The notes under the pieces are model-generated. The model was not told the origin of the DNA, made no database searches, and saw only the letters and a program-made list of their open reading frames with translations. From NCBI GenBank assembly GCA_964034945.1, contig OZ035960.1, forward strand, positions 116,725,824-116,789,823: 64,000 nucleotides of DNA. Direction: 5' to 3'. Shown one piece after another: positions 12,101 to 23,700 of the stretch (the first letter of the stretch is position 1; every line of letters starts with the position of its first letter). A program made the translations under genes and the position numbers. The DNA comes from Chrysopilus asiliformis. Lineage: Eukaryota > Arthropoda > Insecta > Diptera > Rhagionidae.

Positions 12101-13234
12101 AACTTGAGATGGCTAAGACATCTCAAATTGGTGCTGGCTAGTGGCATTGCACAGATGGACGAATATAAATTTGTTTAGCTTGCCTCATCGTGGTCGGGTA
12201 ACTGATAACGAATACATTTGATAAGTAACCGTGAATAACTCTTTGGCGTGGACTATCGTTACTTTTGTGATGAATGATTACTTTTCCCCATCACAAGTGT
12301 TACCGAAAGACGTCAAAACTTTTCCACTTTTTACAACGCGAGTTGGGCTATGGCTACAAAACTCGCTGATGATCATGTTTCGAGTTGTTTTTTTCAGTTG
12401 TGCAAAAATCGATTATTTCATTGAAGTAAAAAAAAACTATGATGGCGGAAAAAACTAACAACAAAGAAGGAAAACGGTTGTTATTTTTTCGTTGCTGATA
12501 TGTATTGTATGTGGCCTGCAAATAAAAGTCTACTACCTCGATATCCATAGGTTTTTATGCATATGTATTTTGCCATACGTAAAATATCATGGTGTCCATT
12601 GTTTGCTAGAGATGAGGGGTATGAAACACAACATAACGCTGACTACATATCGGACACACGTGCAATTTCATAAAATAATCATAAAAAAAACACGGAAAAT
12701 GCGACACTACAATCGCCACCACATTATTTTGAATTAATTGTGTCTTGAACTTTTACTAAAAACGACACGCACAAAGGATACGTCCACTGATTTCTATCAC
12801 TGTTACGGCGGTTTTTATAATTGAATTTATAAAGCTCGTCTTTTCGATCAATGACTGAATTTCTTATTGGGTTTTCATGGAGCAAGAAATCGATAAGTTT
12901 GTTTCAGTGAGAAACGGGGAGGAGGTTTTCCCGAGGATTGGTTATCTAATACCGGTTTCTAATTTTTGATCTCTAAAATCATTTTTAAATTTTCTGTGGG
13001 AGAAACAAGGTTTAAGAAGGATTTAAATTTTTAGGAACCCATAAATGTTTTGCGCAAGTCGGGGAGAGAAAAAATTTATACAAGTGCAAATTTTGCTTCT
13101 AGTTCTTAAAAAACTAAACTTTTTTTTAACCCCCTACCCCTTACTTTTTGAAAAATTTCCGGCTTTACTAACATTTTCAGACTTCTAGTCAAATTCTTCG
13201 ATTATAATAGCACCTGCTTTTTATATTTTACAAT

Positions 13235-13380
13235 AAAAAAGTCGAGGGGTTAAGGTAAATGGAATACACTATTTCAAAGTCTACACGAGGAATACATGTA
13301 GACTAAAACCTCGAATATACTTAGAGTACAGCACTTAAGGGCGAACGGACTACACGAGTGGTTAACCCCTCGAAAAAAGT
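13235..13380. repeat. Short inverted-repeat element
   Basis: The outer arms are 'tcgaggggttaa' at 13241-13252 and its reverse complement 'ttaacccctcga' at about 13362-13373, flanked by A-runs. An inner palindrome, gtctaca...tgtagac, lies at about 13279-13305. The element is about 140 bp and could be an old MITE. No target-site duplication is evident. Confidence 0.4.
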
Positions 13381-14908
13381 AAAAGCAAAATACCACAACA
13401 GTAGCTGATATATAACTTTTGGAATATCGCCGCTGGTTTCCAAGCTTAACATCATTATGCTGTTAACATAAGATGGTGATGAGGAAGCAAACACAGCAGG
13501 AAAATCAGGAAATTCAAGAAAATGAAAACAGATGAGTTTCCATCACATTTCCTTCCATTTCGATTGAGTTTATTAAATGAACATCTAGCAAAGTGTGTCG
13601 AGAGCAAATAATTAGCACTCTGTAGCTCAACTAATTTAGTTTTATGAGCTTTACTTAACGACGATTCATACGTGATCATAGTTATTGAGTGCAGCATATT
13701 AGCAAGCGACATTTACATTTATACGGCCAGAAATTTATTTTAAATCAGATAAAAGATTATATACTTTGTTGCTAATATTTATGGCATTCGTATATGAAGG
13801 AAGCTTCAATTTTTTTTTTTTATTTTAAAATTTCCGCAAAAAGTAATAAAATTCTCAGACTCTGACAATGAAAAAGCAGTAAAACATGTTGTCCCATGCT
13901 AAGATATCAAAAATTCTTTCGGAATGATAAAAATTGTGGAGAAAACATATAAAAAGAATAAATGAAAAATGAAATTACGATAAGATATAAGCGACATTTC
14001 CTTTGTTCGTATGACTAAAAGTGTACATTTTATGCAATGAATTGTCAAGACGACAGAAAAACAAATATTTTGTCTATCAGCCAGCAAAGATGGATTTCAT
14101 TTCATTGCATATCATTTTTGCGAAGATAAAAAACAGGCAATTAATTTTATGAATAGTAACGAACCCATTTAAGTCACAGTGAAAGCATGCTTCACTGAGA
14201 GAAATCATGAAAAAAATGTTCTGGATGAAGCAAAAATTTTTTGTGTAAGCAAATGTTGGGTTTTTCTTGTTAGAAAATAATTTAAGGATTAATTTAGTGC
14301 CTCCAAATTGATCCATTTTTTATGTATAAAAATATTTTTTTAATCTTTCAAAAGCGTATTGCAAGATTTTTATGGATGTAACAAATTATACACAATAAAT
14401 TGCACAAAATTATACACAATTAATTTCGTGGTAGGAAATTTATTTTTAAAACAATAAAAAAATTAAACGCTCTATTGGGAATTGATGCCGCCAGTAAATA
14501 ACGGTTTTCTGGGAATACAAATATTATTCTGGTGATAATGGCAACAAAAACAAATCAACAAGTAATAAATTTTGAAATCAGAAAAATTGATAATGATGAT
14601 ATAATGATATATAAATGAAGAGATCTAACAGACAATGAAGAGTTTTTGGTTTGGTGCATAGATTTAGTCTGAAATCAACGATAATTGAAATATTTGAGAA
14701 GAACAAGAAATTGGTAACAATTCAATCAAATCACATTCCAATGCAAAACGATGAAAATATCGATGGAAACGTTGATAATCATCTGATGTTGGATTCTGCT
14801 GGTCTTCTGTATTGGTACTCGAACAAATTTTCATTTTTGGTATATAAAAGAAATTTATTAAGGTATAAAAACACGTCGCACAGTTATTCAATTCCAAAAT
14901 TGAAAAAA

Positions 14909-15511
14909 AACATAAGAAAAACTACAATTCCAGATGCTAATCGTCAAATACTCTATATGAGGATAGACAACATTTTTAATTGAAAAAATCTATTTGTATC
15001 AGAGAATAGGGGAAAGAGGTGATCCGAATGGATTTGGATGTATAGAACGGTTATGTAAAATTATATTCTAAACACATTTCGTCTCAATAAAGTTTGCGAT
15101 AATACGCATCGTTTCCGAGAAAATCGCAAAAAACTATTTCTTTTGTATATGAGGAAGAGGGAAAAGAGTGGTTCAATTAGATTTCGATGTATGAATAAGT
15201 TATGTAAAATCTTATTCCAAATACATTTTGTCTCTATAAATTTTTCAATGCGACTCACCGTTTTCGCGAAAATCGCAAAAAAAATTGTTTCGTTTGTATG
15301 GTGGAGGGGGGAAAGAATGCTCCGATTTCGCTCAATCCCTTCGAAAGTTATGGTGTTCGCGGACAGACAGAGAGACGGACGGACATGCGGAAATCAAAAT
15401 CTTTTATCATCCCTGATGTAGTTCATTTTTGTGTTCGACGATTAGTTCGATGTTTTACAAACTATATACTAAATCTAATATATTCAGATGTGATTCTCAT
15501 ATAGAGTATAA
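14909..15511 (+). mobile_element. Dispersed non-autonomous element, family A copy 1
   Basis: About 600 bp. The left part (cataagaaaaactacaattc, then 'atactctatatgag' at 14948-14961) and the right end ('ctcatatagagtat' at 15496-15509) carry the same 14-mer in inverted orientation. Copies of the left part occur at 60280-60375 and 61205-61345 (both minus strand) and of both ends at 61741-62083. Inside, a block of about 150 bp is present as two diverged direct copies (about 15015-15135 and 15160-15290). Near the right end it has the 'gacagacagagagacggacg' motif. There is no coding capacity. Confidence 0.65.
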
Positions 15512-17139
15512 AACTTGCTGCTGCTGCTCATTGGGGCCAACATCACCTGAGAAGGTGTTCAGAGTATAGTTTCAACTCTGGTCGCAGATGGCCGATGTGG
15601 TCTGTTCGCCAGTTCCAAAGTTGGAATTCCAAAGTAAGAAAAAAGTTTAGCATCGCACAGCATCGAGAAATGCGGAACGAAAGCAAGTGAAATATTATCC
15701 AGCCCATATATTTGTGTGAATCAAACGACACAGAGCATAGCATCGGATTGCCATCTACCTTCGTCGTGTATACGAACATCGTACAGATGACACACAAACA
15801 AATGTACATAGATATTGAATGAATCTAAATCTAGATTTGAATTTATCTATATATAGACACGAGATCACCTTAAAACGGCCTTGTTCGATCTAACTTGTGT
15901 ATAGGAGAAAAATTTCTATGTTCGCCCTTCACCTTTCTCTTTGGAACTTTTATGAACTGTAGATACAATTATCTGTGCCTATATTATATTGTACTATAGA
16001 TGGATTAGATTAAGTTTTCTTCATGATGGCAATAGTCGAATGTGGTAGAGACCAATTCACTTAATATTTGATTACTTGAGGAATTAACATACATCAGCCT
16101 AGAACTTACAACGATGACTATATGACGATAATTTAATAGTTAAGACGAAAAAAAGTTTATCCCGTTTTCTTATTCTCTTACGAGATACTGGCCTAGGGCA
16201 ACTTTTATTATTTTAGTTATGCATTGTTAATGAACTATTAATAAATAACTGGAATATCGTATCGATGTAACTACAGGTTTAGAATTTCTATCCATTTAAA
16301 TATCTTCTTGTAGCTGCATCATATTCAATCCTTATATACGTATATGACTTTCTTTTGTTTTTGTACTTAGCATAATATTGTTTTGTTACTTCTTACATAT
16401 CGTATGGAAACATATCAACAAATTACTTACAAAAGATTGCCACTTGCCATAATTAACTGGAATTTCTACTCATATTGTGTGGTGGTATTCGACCTTTATT
16501 ATTACATGTCTAATTTCGTATGCTGCACATGTCCCATTTCTAGATACTACGATAATACGCAATTACGATGGTATACACGTGAGAAAAAAAAATCTTACAA
16601 ACTATATGTAATGATTTAATAAGACAAAAATTATATATGTCGGCATAAGAACTACTAAAAAATATCTAAAGTTTAGTTCTTATGCATTTGTTTTTTTTTT
16701 AAATAGTGGTTAATACGAAATTTCAAATAAAAATCATTCCGCAATAATTTTATTGTCTGAAAAAATAACATATCAGTGTCAAAACTCTTTTCCCTTAGAC
16801 GTAGTCTCACTTGGGCATACCTTTCACCCATGCCTTTTACAAACAAAATTTTCAAAATATTTTTCATGCATTGGAGAAATATATTTAGGAAAAAAAGCTG
16901 TCTCTTAATTTATCTCTAGCCAGCATTACTAGTTATTTGTTCGGCCACAATATTCAGAAAGCCCATAATATTATAATGATATTATAATAACGCCATAATA
17001 TTATAATATGCAAATTTCAAGTCTAAAAAAATCTCCTTATCAAATATCACATCTGTATACATTTTTAAATATTTATAAACAAACAAAAAATTTATGTTAA
17101 AAGAAATCTTGCAAAAAAAGAAAAGAAAAAACAACTTAC

Positions 17140-17226
17140 TTCGTTCAATCATTGAACAGTGATCTGGATCGAAATTTGAATTTCTTCAAAAAACTTAAAT
17201 TGAGTAAAAGAAAACACCACGGAACT
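17140..17226 (-). other. Candidate alternative first exon of the TNFAIP8-type gene
   Basis: The minus strand reads ATGATTGAACGAA and then a strong donor GTAAGT at 17139-17134. Spliced to the acceptor before 9147 it gives ATG ATT GAA CGA ATC ATG, so MIERI is added in frame to the main start; vertebrate TNFAIP8 isoforms likewise differ by short N-terminal extensions. The block begins about 75 bases upstream with TCAGTTCC, which fits an insect initiator (TSS near 17226) but equally a splice acceptor (AATTTTTCAG). Only transcript data can decide. Confidence 0.35.
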
Positions 17227-17426
17227 GAAAAATTAAGACAAATTATAAGCAAAACCAAAATAAAACTCAATCAATAATGAAAACTTACATCGGATAAATT
17301 TTATTTTAAACGGAAATACAATTATTCGGTTATTCTGTGAAAGAAAATTAAAAAAAAAATACCAACATAAAAAAGAGGGGAAAAAAATGTATATATATAA
17401 AATAAATTATGAAAACAAAATTATTT

Positions 17427-17432
17427 TTTATT
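17427..17432 (-). terminator. AATAAA downstream of the 17464 reading frame
   Basis: TTTATT on the plus strand gives AATAAA on the minus strand, 32 bases past the stop of the 17464-17713 reading frame. It fits a gene end if that frame is real, but may be chance. Confidence 0.2.
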
Positions 17433-17463
17433 TTTGATAAGAAGTTGTCCATAAAATCCGTCA

Positions 17464-17713
17464 CTATTTTAGGAGGGCCTCCGATAATGTGACGACCGCA
17501 TTCACAAAATCGCTTTCCTTAAATTTGAAATTTTCTAACTGCTGTGTGACCTTCTGTTCATCTTTCTTTGATCTGATCCCCCGGAACTTGAAATTTACAA
17601 ATTTGTGGAGTAAAAAAATATTCTCAAAACTTACACAAACATCCGGCACAGTCAACAGCAACACGTTGGTATACAAGCCACGCCTGAATTTCAACAAAAC
17701 TGGGTGTGCTCAT
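17464..17713 (-). pseudogene. Unrecognised small coding candidate, possibly frameshifted
   Basis: A pocket of higher GC on the minus strand. One frame starts MSTPSFVEIQAWLVYQRVAV at 17713 and stops about 30 codons later; another frame ends in SKKDEQKVTQQLENFKFKES then DFVNAVVTLSEALLK and a stop at 17464-17466. Between them is an AT-rich stretch with a good donor (GTAAGT at 17634-17629) and acceptor (TTTCAAG before 17586), but joining these two sites does not keep frame. So it is either a two-exon gene spliced differently from my guess, or a frameshifted relic. I do not recognise the product. Confidence 0.25.
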
Positions 17714-20700
17714 GTCCTGATTTTAAATTAGGAATCTAGAAAAAAAATATTTCAAGAAATTATTATAGTCTTAAAATCTTTATATACATTTTGATAATTG
17801 GGGACAATGGATTGTTGCAATTCGTCTAAAAAGTCGTTTTTGTATAGATTTTTTTTCTTGATAGGAAAGAAAGATCCATTGAAAATTCTATTCAACAGGA
17901 CTCAGGAATGTAATTAGAGTCCTGCAGATCCCGTAACAAAAGCGGTGCCAGAGGATTGGTCTCTTATAAAAGGGTCTTCGGTCTCCAAAAAAAGGTACCC
18001 AAAGCTTCAGTCATAAAAAAAACTTTGTAAAAGCCTTTACACTTTAAAATTTTTTAGTCACTGTGAGCGAGGCTAAAATTTTTGAAATCAAAAAACCAAA
18101 AATGGACTCTTTTTTTACACGTTTTTGAATTTAGTCAAACGGTTATTCTAAATTTGAATTTCGTTCTATAACAAAATGTGTAATGTTACGATTTTTTTTT
18201 TCGTTTTTCATCCCTATTTTATTTTGATTAAATCAGAAATGTATGATTCAGCATAAGATCTGACACGAGAATGGTTGAATTTCAATTGATTGTTGTTTAT
18301 GTGCAGCACTCTGGAAATTAAAATAAATCCTCAAAACTGTGTCCGAAGGCGAATGATTGATGATTCATACTTATTGCCTTAAGCTCGATCCAGACTACAC
18401 GATGTACGGGGTACGAGATACGAGGTTTTTGGTTTCCTCGTACATGGAACTGCATCCACACTGCACAGGGTTTTGCTCATTCGTGTACGCGGTTACCACG
18501 TACGAGGATAATCAAACAGCTTCTGATTTTACTCACTAGGTGAAACCATGTGCAAATTTCCCATCCAAACACTCGATGTTCGGGGTACGTGCCAACCTCG
18601 TACCCCGTACATCGTGTAGTCTGGATCGAGCTTTAGAATTGTCTGTTAGACACTTAGGTGCCAATGAATTTGTTCTCTGAATTAAACGCTGTCACGTCAT
18701 ACATAGTATATTAATTGATTTAATTTGCGCTAAAAGATAAAAATGACGAACTTTGGAATTTCTATCGTCGAAGGGAAATAAGTTGAATCAGAAACAAATG
18801 AGGGTCGAGAAGCATAACTTCAACTTTAAAAAGTTGAAGTTCAATTTTATTTTTTCCATAATTTTTGAATTCATAATAGTTGGACAAAATGCCATTAAAT
18901 CTATTGTTTTGTCATTATCTAATCACAAACATTATTGGCATTTTTAAATATTTACTTACTCTATTTGCATAAATTTGATTCATTAAAAAATGCATAAAAC
19001 CAGACATAATTCCAGTCGGTTTGTGGCACGTCCCTCAAAACAACGACCAGAATTGCTATTTCCAGAAAGGTGTTAAGAACGCAGCCATAGTTTAAAAAAA
19101 CAATCTTTAAAATTCGAGTCTGTCGCAATAATTGTCGGACAATTACTGTAATTGCACTTCCAAAGGAGAAGCTCACGAGACATTTTAAATTTTCTTGTTG
19201 TCAGCTTAAAGTCTGGTTTGTGATACCTAAACCTAATTACTCAAAGCTTCAATTATATATTTCGAACGTCACTCCCCGTCCACAAGAAAATAATAAACAT
19301 CTACAACCTTTATCAAATCTAAAATTATATTGATGAACGCCGGCAAGTGTTTCCTATCATGCCATCATATTGATTTAAATTCGGAAATTTCGATATCAAA
19401 CGCTACTCCTATAAGCATTGTTTAGTTTTACTTTTACAATTCTTAGCTTAAACTTGTCCATGTCCAATCTTATCTGGTTTATACGACCGACGACCCTTTG
19501 GATGGCAGAAGCTTTTAATTAATTTATCAGCAGATGCAATAACGTTATTTTTGACCATTTATTTCGTGGTATTATTGTTGAAACTGGTAAAACTAATTAA
19601 TTTCGAAAGTTTGAAGTGTTCAAGTCAGGATTAAAGTCGAGAGATGGGGGGAAATGGTGGATTTTAATTCTTAGCTTAATTTTCCAAGAAACTTTCCAGT
19701 CTTAAAATTTAACGACGATATATAAACATGCTTTTAATAGTAAGGTAAATGAAATTAAGATACATACTTTTGAGATTCAGTCGAAAAACTTTTTTAATTA
19801 TTTCACTTCGCAGCTTAATCTGTTAACTGCATTATAAAGAAAATTAATTGTCTCGTCCTTAATGGCTCTATGTCCTTTTTTAGAGCCATTAGGCTACAAT
19901 CAGCAATATTTACATTTAATTTCTTAGAGACTTGCTGTTTAAGGATTATTTACCTCTGTATTTCGATAAATGAAATTAAATCTGTTGAGTATGGGAGATT
20001 TAGAGCCATTATGTAAAAATTCAACGCTAAATTTAACAAATCCCTTTAAACCGTTTTTAAATTGCAACCTTGAGTTAGACACCATCAAGTTAACAACTTT
20101 TCCATGTTCATAAAAGAATAGTTTGATATGAAATATTCATTTTATTTATCAATTGAAATGCTCTCTCACTATTCCCTGTAACTTGCAGACATCCATGTGG
20201 ACTTTGGCCTTTCAACTGGGACGTCAATTTGAATTTTTAATAAACTATCATTATTTTTAGAAAGTTGCTGTTGGCGTGCAAGAAACTTTTAAATAATGGA
20301 AAGCAAGGACCTAAAAATAAAGCGAGTTACATGTTTAATCAGACAATAACAATCGATATCAACAGACAAGAATCATACAAAAATATCAAAAAATAGTGCG
20401 AAAAATGTGTATTTTTAAAGTTAATTTCATTATATTTACGAGTTGATGTCCTTGCCAACAATTCTAATTTTATTTAAATAAGAAATTCTTGATGAAGATT
20501 ACTTAAAACGGAAGATGACGCGAAAAAATATTTGCCTTCCCTGGCAACACAGTTAAAATCAACGAAACGTTTGTAAGCAAGTCCCAAATCATTTACCAAG
20601 AAATTCATTATATCCCCTTGGAAATATTTAATTGAATTTAAGGCTTAATAAATAAATATAGGCAGCTAAATGAACCGTCATTAAATAAATATAAGAAGTA

Positions 20701-23700
20701 AATTAATTCCCCAGGTGAGTTTTAGGAGAAAATAAATTCTAACGTCAAATATTTCTTCCTTCCAGCAAACTGTTGATATTGCAGAAGGTGTGTTTAAAAT
20801 ATTCTTTTTTTTAATTTCAACCCATTGGTGGCTCAACGATTAAAATTCATTTCGAATTCAACAAATTTGTGAATTGAAATATCTCTTTTAGTGTTAGATA
20901 TTTACATAAAATTAATTCATTGTGTATTCATTTCGAATATAGTTGGGTGTACGATATCACATCCCCAGGTTTAGGCGAGGGGAATCCTAATGACTTAAAG
21001 CGGGTTATCCTTGTACACAGCTGATATACAAGCAAGGTCGAAGTTGTTTCAAGTTTCATATAGTCGTATACGTGTTTGTGTTTATGAAAAAGTTTTTCCT
21101 TCAATGTTGAAAAGCGAAAGGAATGAAAAGGTGGGAAAATCAAGGTCCTTGGTACTTTATGAATTAATTCTTGCTTTGATAGAAATGAAAAATAAATCAA
21201 TTTAAGTTTTCGAGGTAAAGTTTTATTTCAAGTATTTAATTATTTTAGAAATTCTAGAATTTTTTATCACTTTGAATAAAATGAGAATAGCGCGAGCTAA
21301 AGGATCTCAATTAGTTTAAAATGGGATATTGCCCTACTCCAGGACCAAATATGGAGTTTTTCAAAGATACGAGAGTAGGGGAAAAAATCTGAGCCTGACA
21401 AGGAAACTGGTACAAAAACTTCGGTTCTATTCACTTTCCTTTTGAAAGCGAGACAGAAATTTGATGCGAAAACATTTCAAATTCAATGACGAATCCAACA
21501 ACGAATTCAAATCGCAGATTTACAGCACGCTCTACTTTTGAACAAAACAGCTTTGTTATTTTTTTAAATTTCACATTTTATTACCCCGGAGTACAGTTAG
21601 CTTCAAGAGTTTGCCTGCAGAACCCAAAAAATTATTTTTTTGCTTTTTTTCAAATATTTTTTTACATGTTTGTTTAATTTTAATTGTGCAAATCAGATTT
21701 AAAGACGTATCATCCTATTCTTGATGCACGTCAGGTAAAACCGTACTTGGCATCAATTTCAAATTTTTTCAAGTATAACCATAACCACTTCCTTAAACTA
21801 ACGAAGAACTTTTTTGGCACGTGCTTAGACTATTTAAAAAAAATATGTATATGAAAATAAAAATGATAAAAGAATAATTTGGAAGAGACCGGAATATCCA
21901 CCTGTTTATGAATACTTCTTATCTATATCGACTCCTTTTTCGTATTTTTTTTTGTTTTCCCATGTGGAAACATCTGTTTGGTTCATCCCTCTCATTAAGT
22001 TGATTTTTTTATCCTCTTTCTTTTCACATTTTATAGAGATCCTGAAGAACGCAGATGGCGGCTAAATGGCATAGTGAATGCGGAATCCCTCCTAATCCAG
22101 TCAGACAGGAATATTTATGTGTGTATAGTCGAGCATTTGGGAAAATCGACCGGAATTTATAATTTAAGAAGTAACCGAGGGGAAGTTTTACCCTGCTGAT
22201 AGTTTTAGTTTTGTGTTGTTCTATGGTTTCATACTTACTTAAAAAGAAATCGAGAATGTTTTTCAAATATTTTTTTTAATAAAGGGTTCTGTAAAAATGT
22301 GATATTTTCAAAAGCGCATAAAATAATTTTTTCCCATGATTTCGTTTTTGCAATGTTTGACAATAATCTCGAGGATATTCGCCCCTAGACATCAATGACC
22401 TTAATAACATTAATATCAAATTCAGAAAATCAGATTTTTACAAAAAGAAAGGCCATTGCTCCTTTGTCAACATCCACAAATTTCGTAATTCGATCTGAAG
22501 CTATATAAGGATTTCATAAAGATGATGACGATGATGTCTTTATTGATATCTTCTGCCGTTTAAAAAAAAGCATAGGCAGATCATGTTTATGTAGAATATG
22601 AATTACGTACATAGCTATCATAGAGCATACAAGATACAATTTCGCCCACGACCGATATGTACGAGTTTCATAAGTCCCTAATCCGCTTATATCACAGGGA
22701 AAAATAGCTGAAGTGAACAGCACATGAGTTTCTTATACAAAATTCATAACACGACGTATTAAATATTAGATTTTTTTACGAAGTTTGATACATGCAAAAA
22801 ACGAAATTACGATTTTTAAAAGGCAGTCATTTTGGTTACTTCGGGTTAACGAATTTTTACCAAAAGTTGATAAGACCGTCCCATTCCAGGAGCAAACATG
22901 CCTGTAAAATTACTTTACAGGGTCTAGCTCAAGGATTTGTGGGAAATCTAGCTCAAGAATACAGACTGACAGAAAGATATTTTTGTAATAATGCTCCAGA
23001 ATATAATAACGCTCGAGAAACTTTTTTAAGCAAAATTAAGAGGACGAAATTTTTCATGAGAACAATACTTTATTATACGTCGTATAAGAAAGTAATACCG
23101 TCTTTTTCCTCGCGTATGTTCAATGGAAACATAAAATTAAGGTGTTTGTCGATACTTTACCTAACCAAAAGGATTACAAAACTTTGTTTTTTTTTTATAT
23201 ATATATTTTACTTTAAAACTTCTTCAATTTTTGTTACGCTTTTCTCGTATTAAGATTCAGTAGACCTCATTCAATGTTTCTCTGTTGGGAAGAAATCTGA
23301 TTAGAATCATCCTTTAAGCTTAATTATTACCATTGAATACGGAATCAAATTTTTAGAAATAGATTTATTTAAAAAAAGTTCTATCTAAGATAATTTGAAG
23401 CGACTTTTGTACCCACGACCGCCTGGGTGTACGTGTAGAGCTTCGAGCCTTTGGTGATTTGTCATATTTTCTAAAAAAAATACCCGCCCCCTCACTTTTT
23501 GTACTCTCGCCAGATATCTCTGGAGTCGCAGAAGGGATTTGAATCCGGTTTTCACTATCAAAAAAATCATTTCTTAAAAAAAAATTTTGTCCACTAACAT
23601 ATACTTCCCTGACAACTCCTCTCCAGCCGTCCAGGCGGCAACTCTGAAGAGACATTGACTTAATTTTAGTACGAAGCCACAGGCCGAATAAATCAAAATG

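Larger units (their letters stand above)
9148..17139. other. Probable long 5' intron of the TNFAIP8-type gene
   Basis: About 8 kb with no exon I can support. If the candidate exon at 17140-17226 is real, all of this is intron 1; otherwise most of it is intergenic. It holds a repeat element at 14909-15511, an inverted repeat at 13235-13380 and AT-rich palindromes (ataatattat) near 16960-17010. A GC-richer pocket at 15540-15800 shows a possible minus-strand donor (CAG then GTGATG near 15545) and might be an alternative 5' UTR exon, but nothing confirms it. Confidence 0.45.

Noticed and set aside
15505..15512. TATAAAA box as a promoter
   Set aside because: The same 'agagtataaaa' string ends the family-A repeat at 62083, so it belongs to the repeat rather than to a gene promoter.
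18961..19176. 71-codon minus-strand frame with a hydrophobic segment
   Set aside because: It begins at a GTG with no ATG, two frames are equally open, and no family is recognisable.
22792..23253. 153-codon open frame on the plus strand
   Set aside because: Long for this DNA, but the translation is dominated by Lys, Phe, Tyr, Ile and Leu from AT-rich codons, shows no domain, no splice context and no recognisable family.
23530..23555. tRNA-like 'ggatttgaatccgg' box
   Set aside because: No acceptor stem, D arm or anticodon arm can be built around it.
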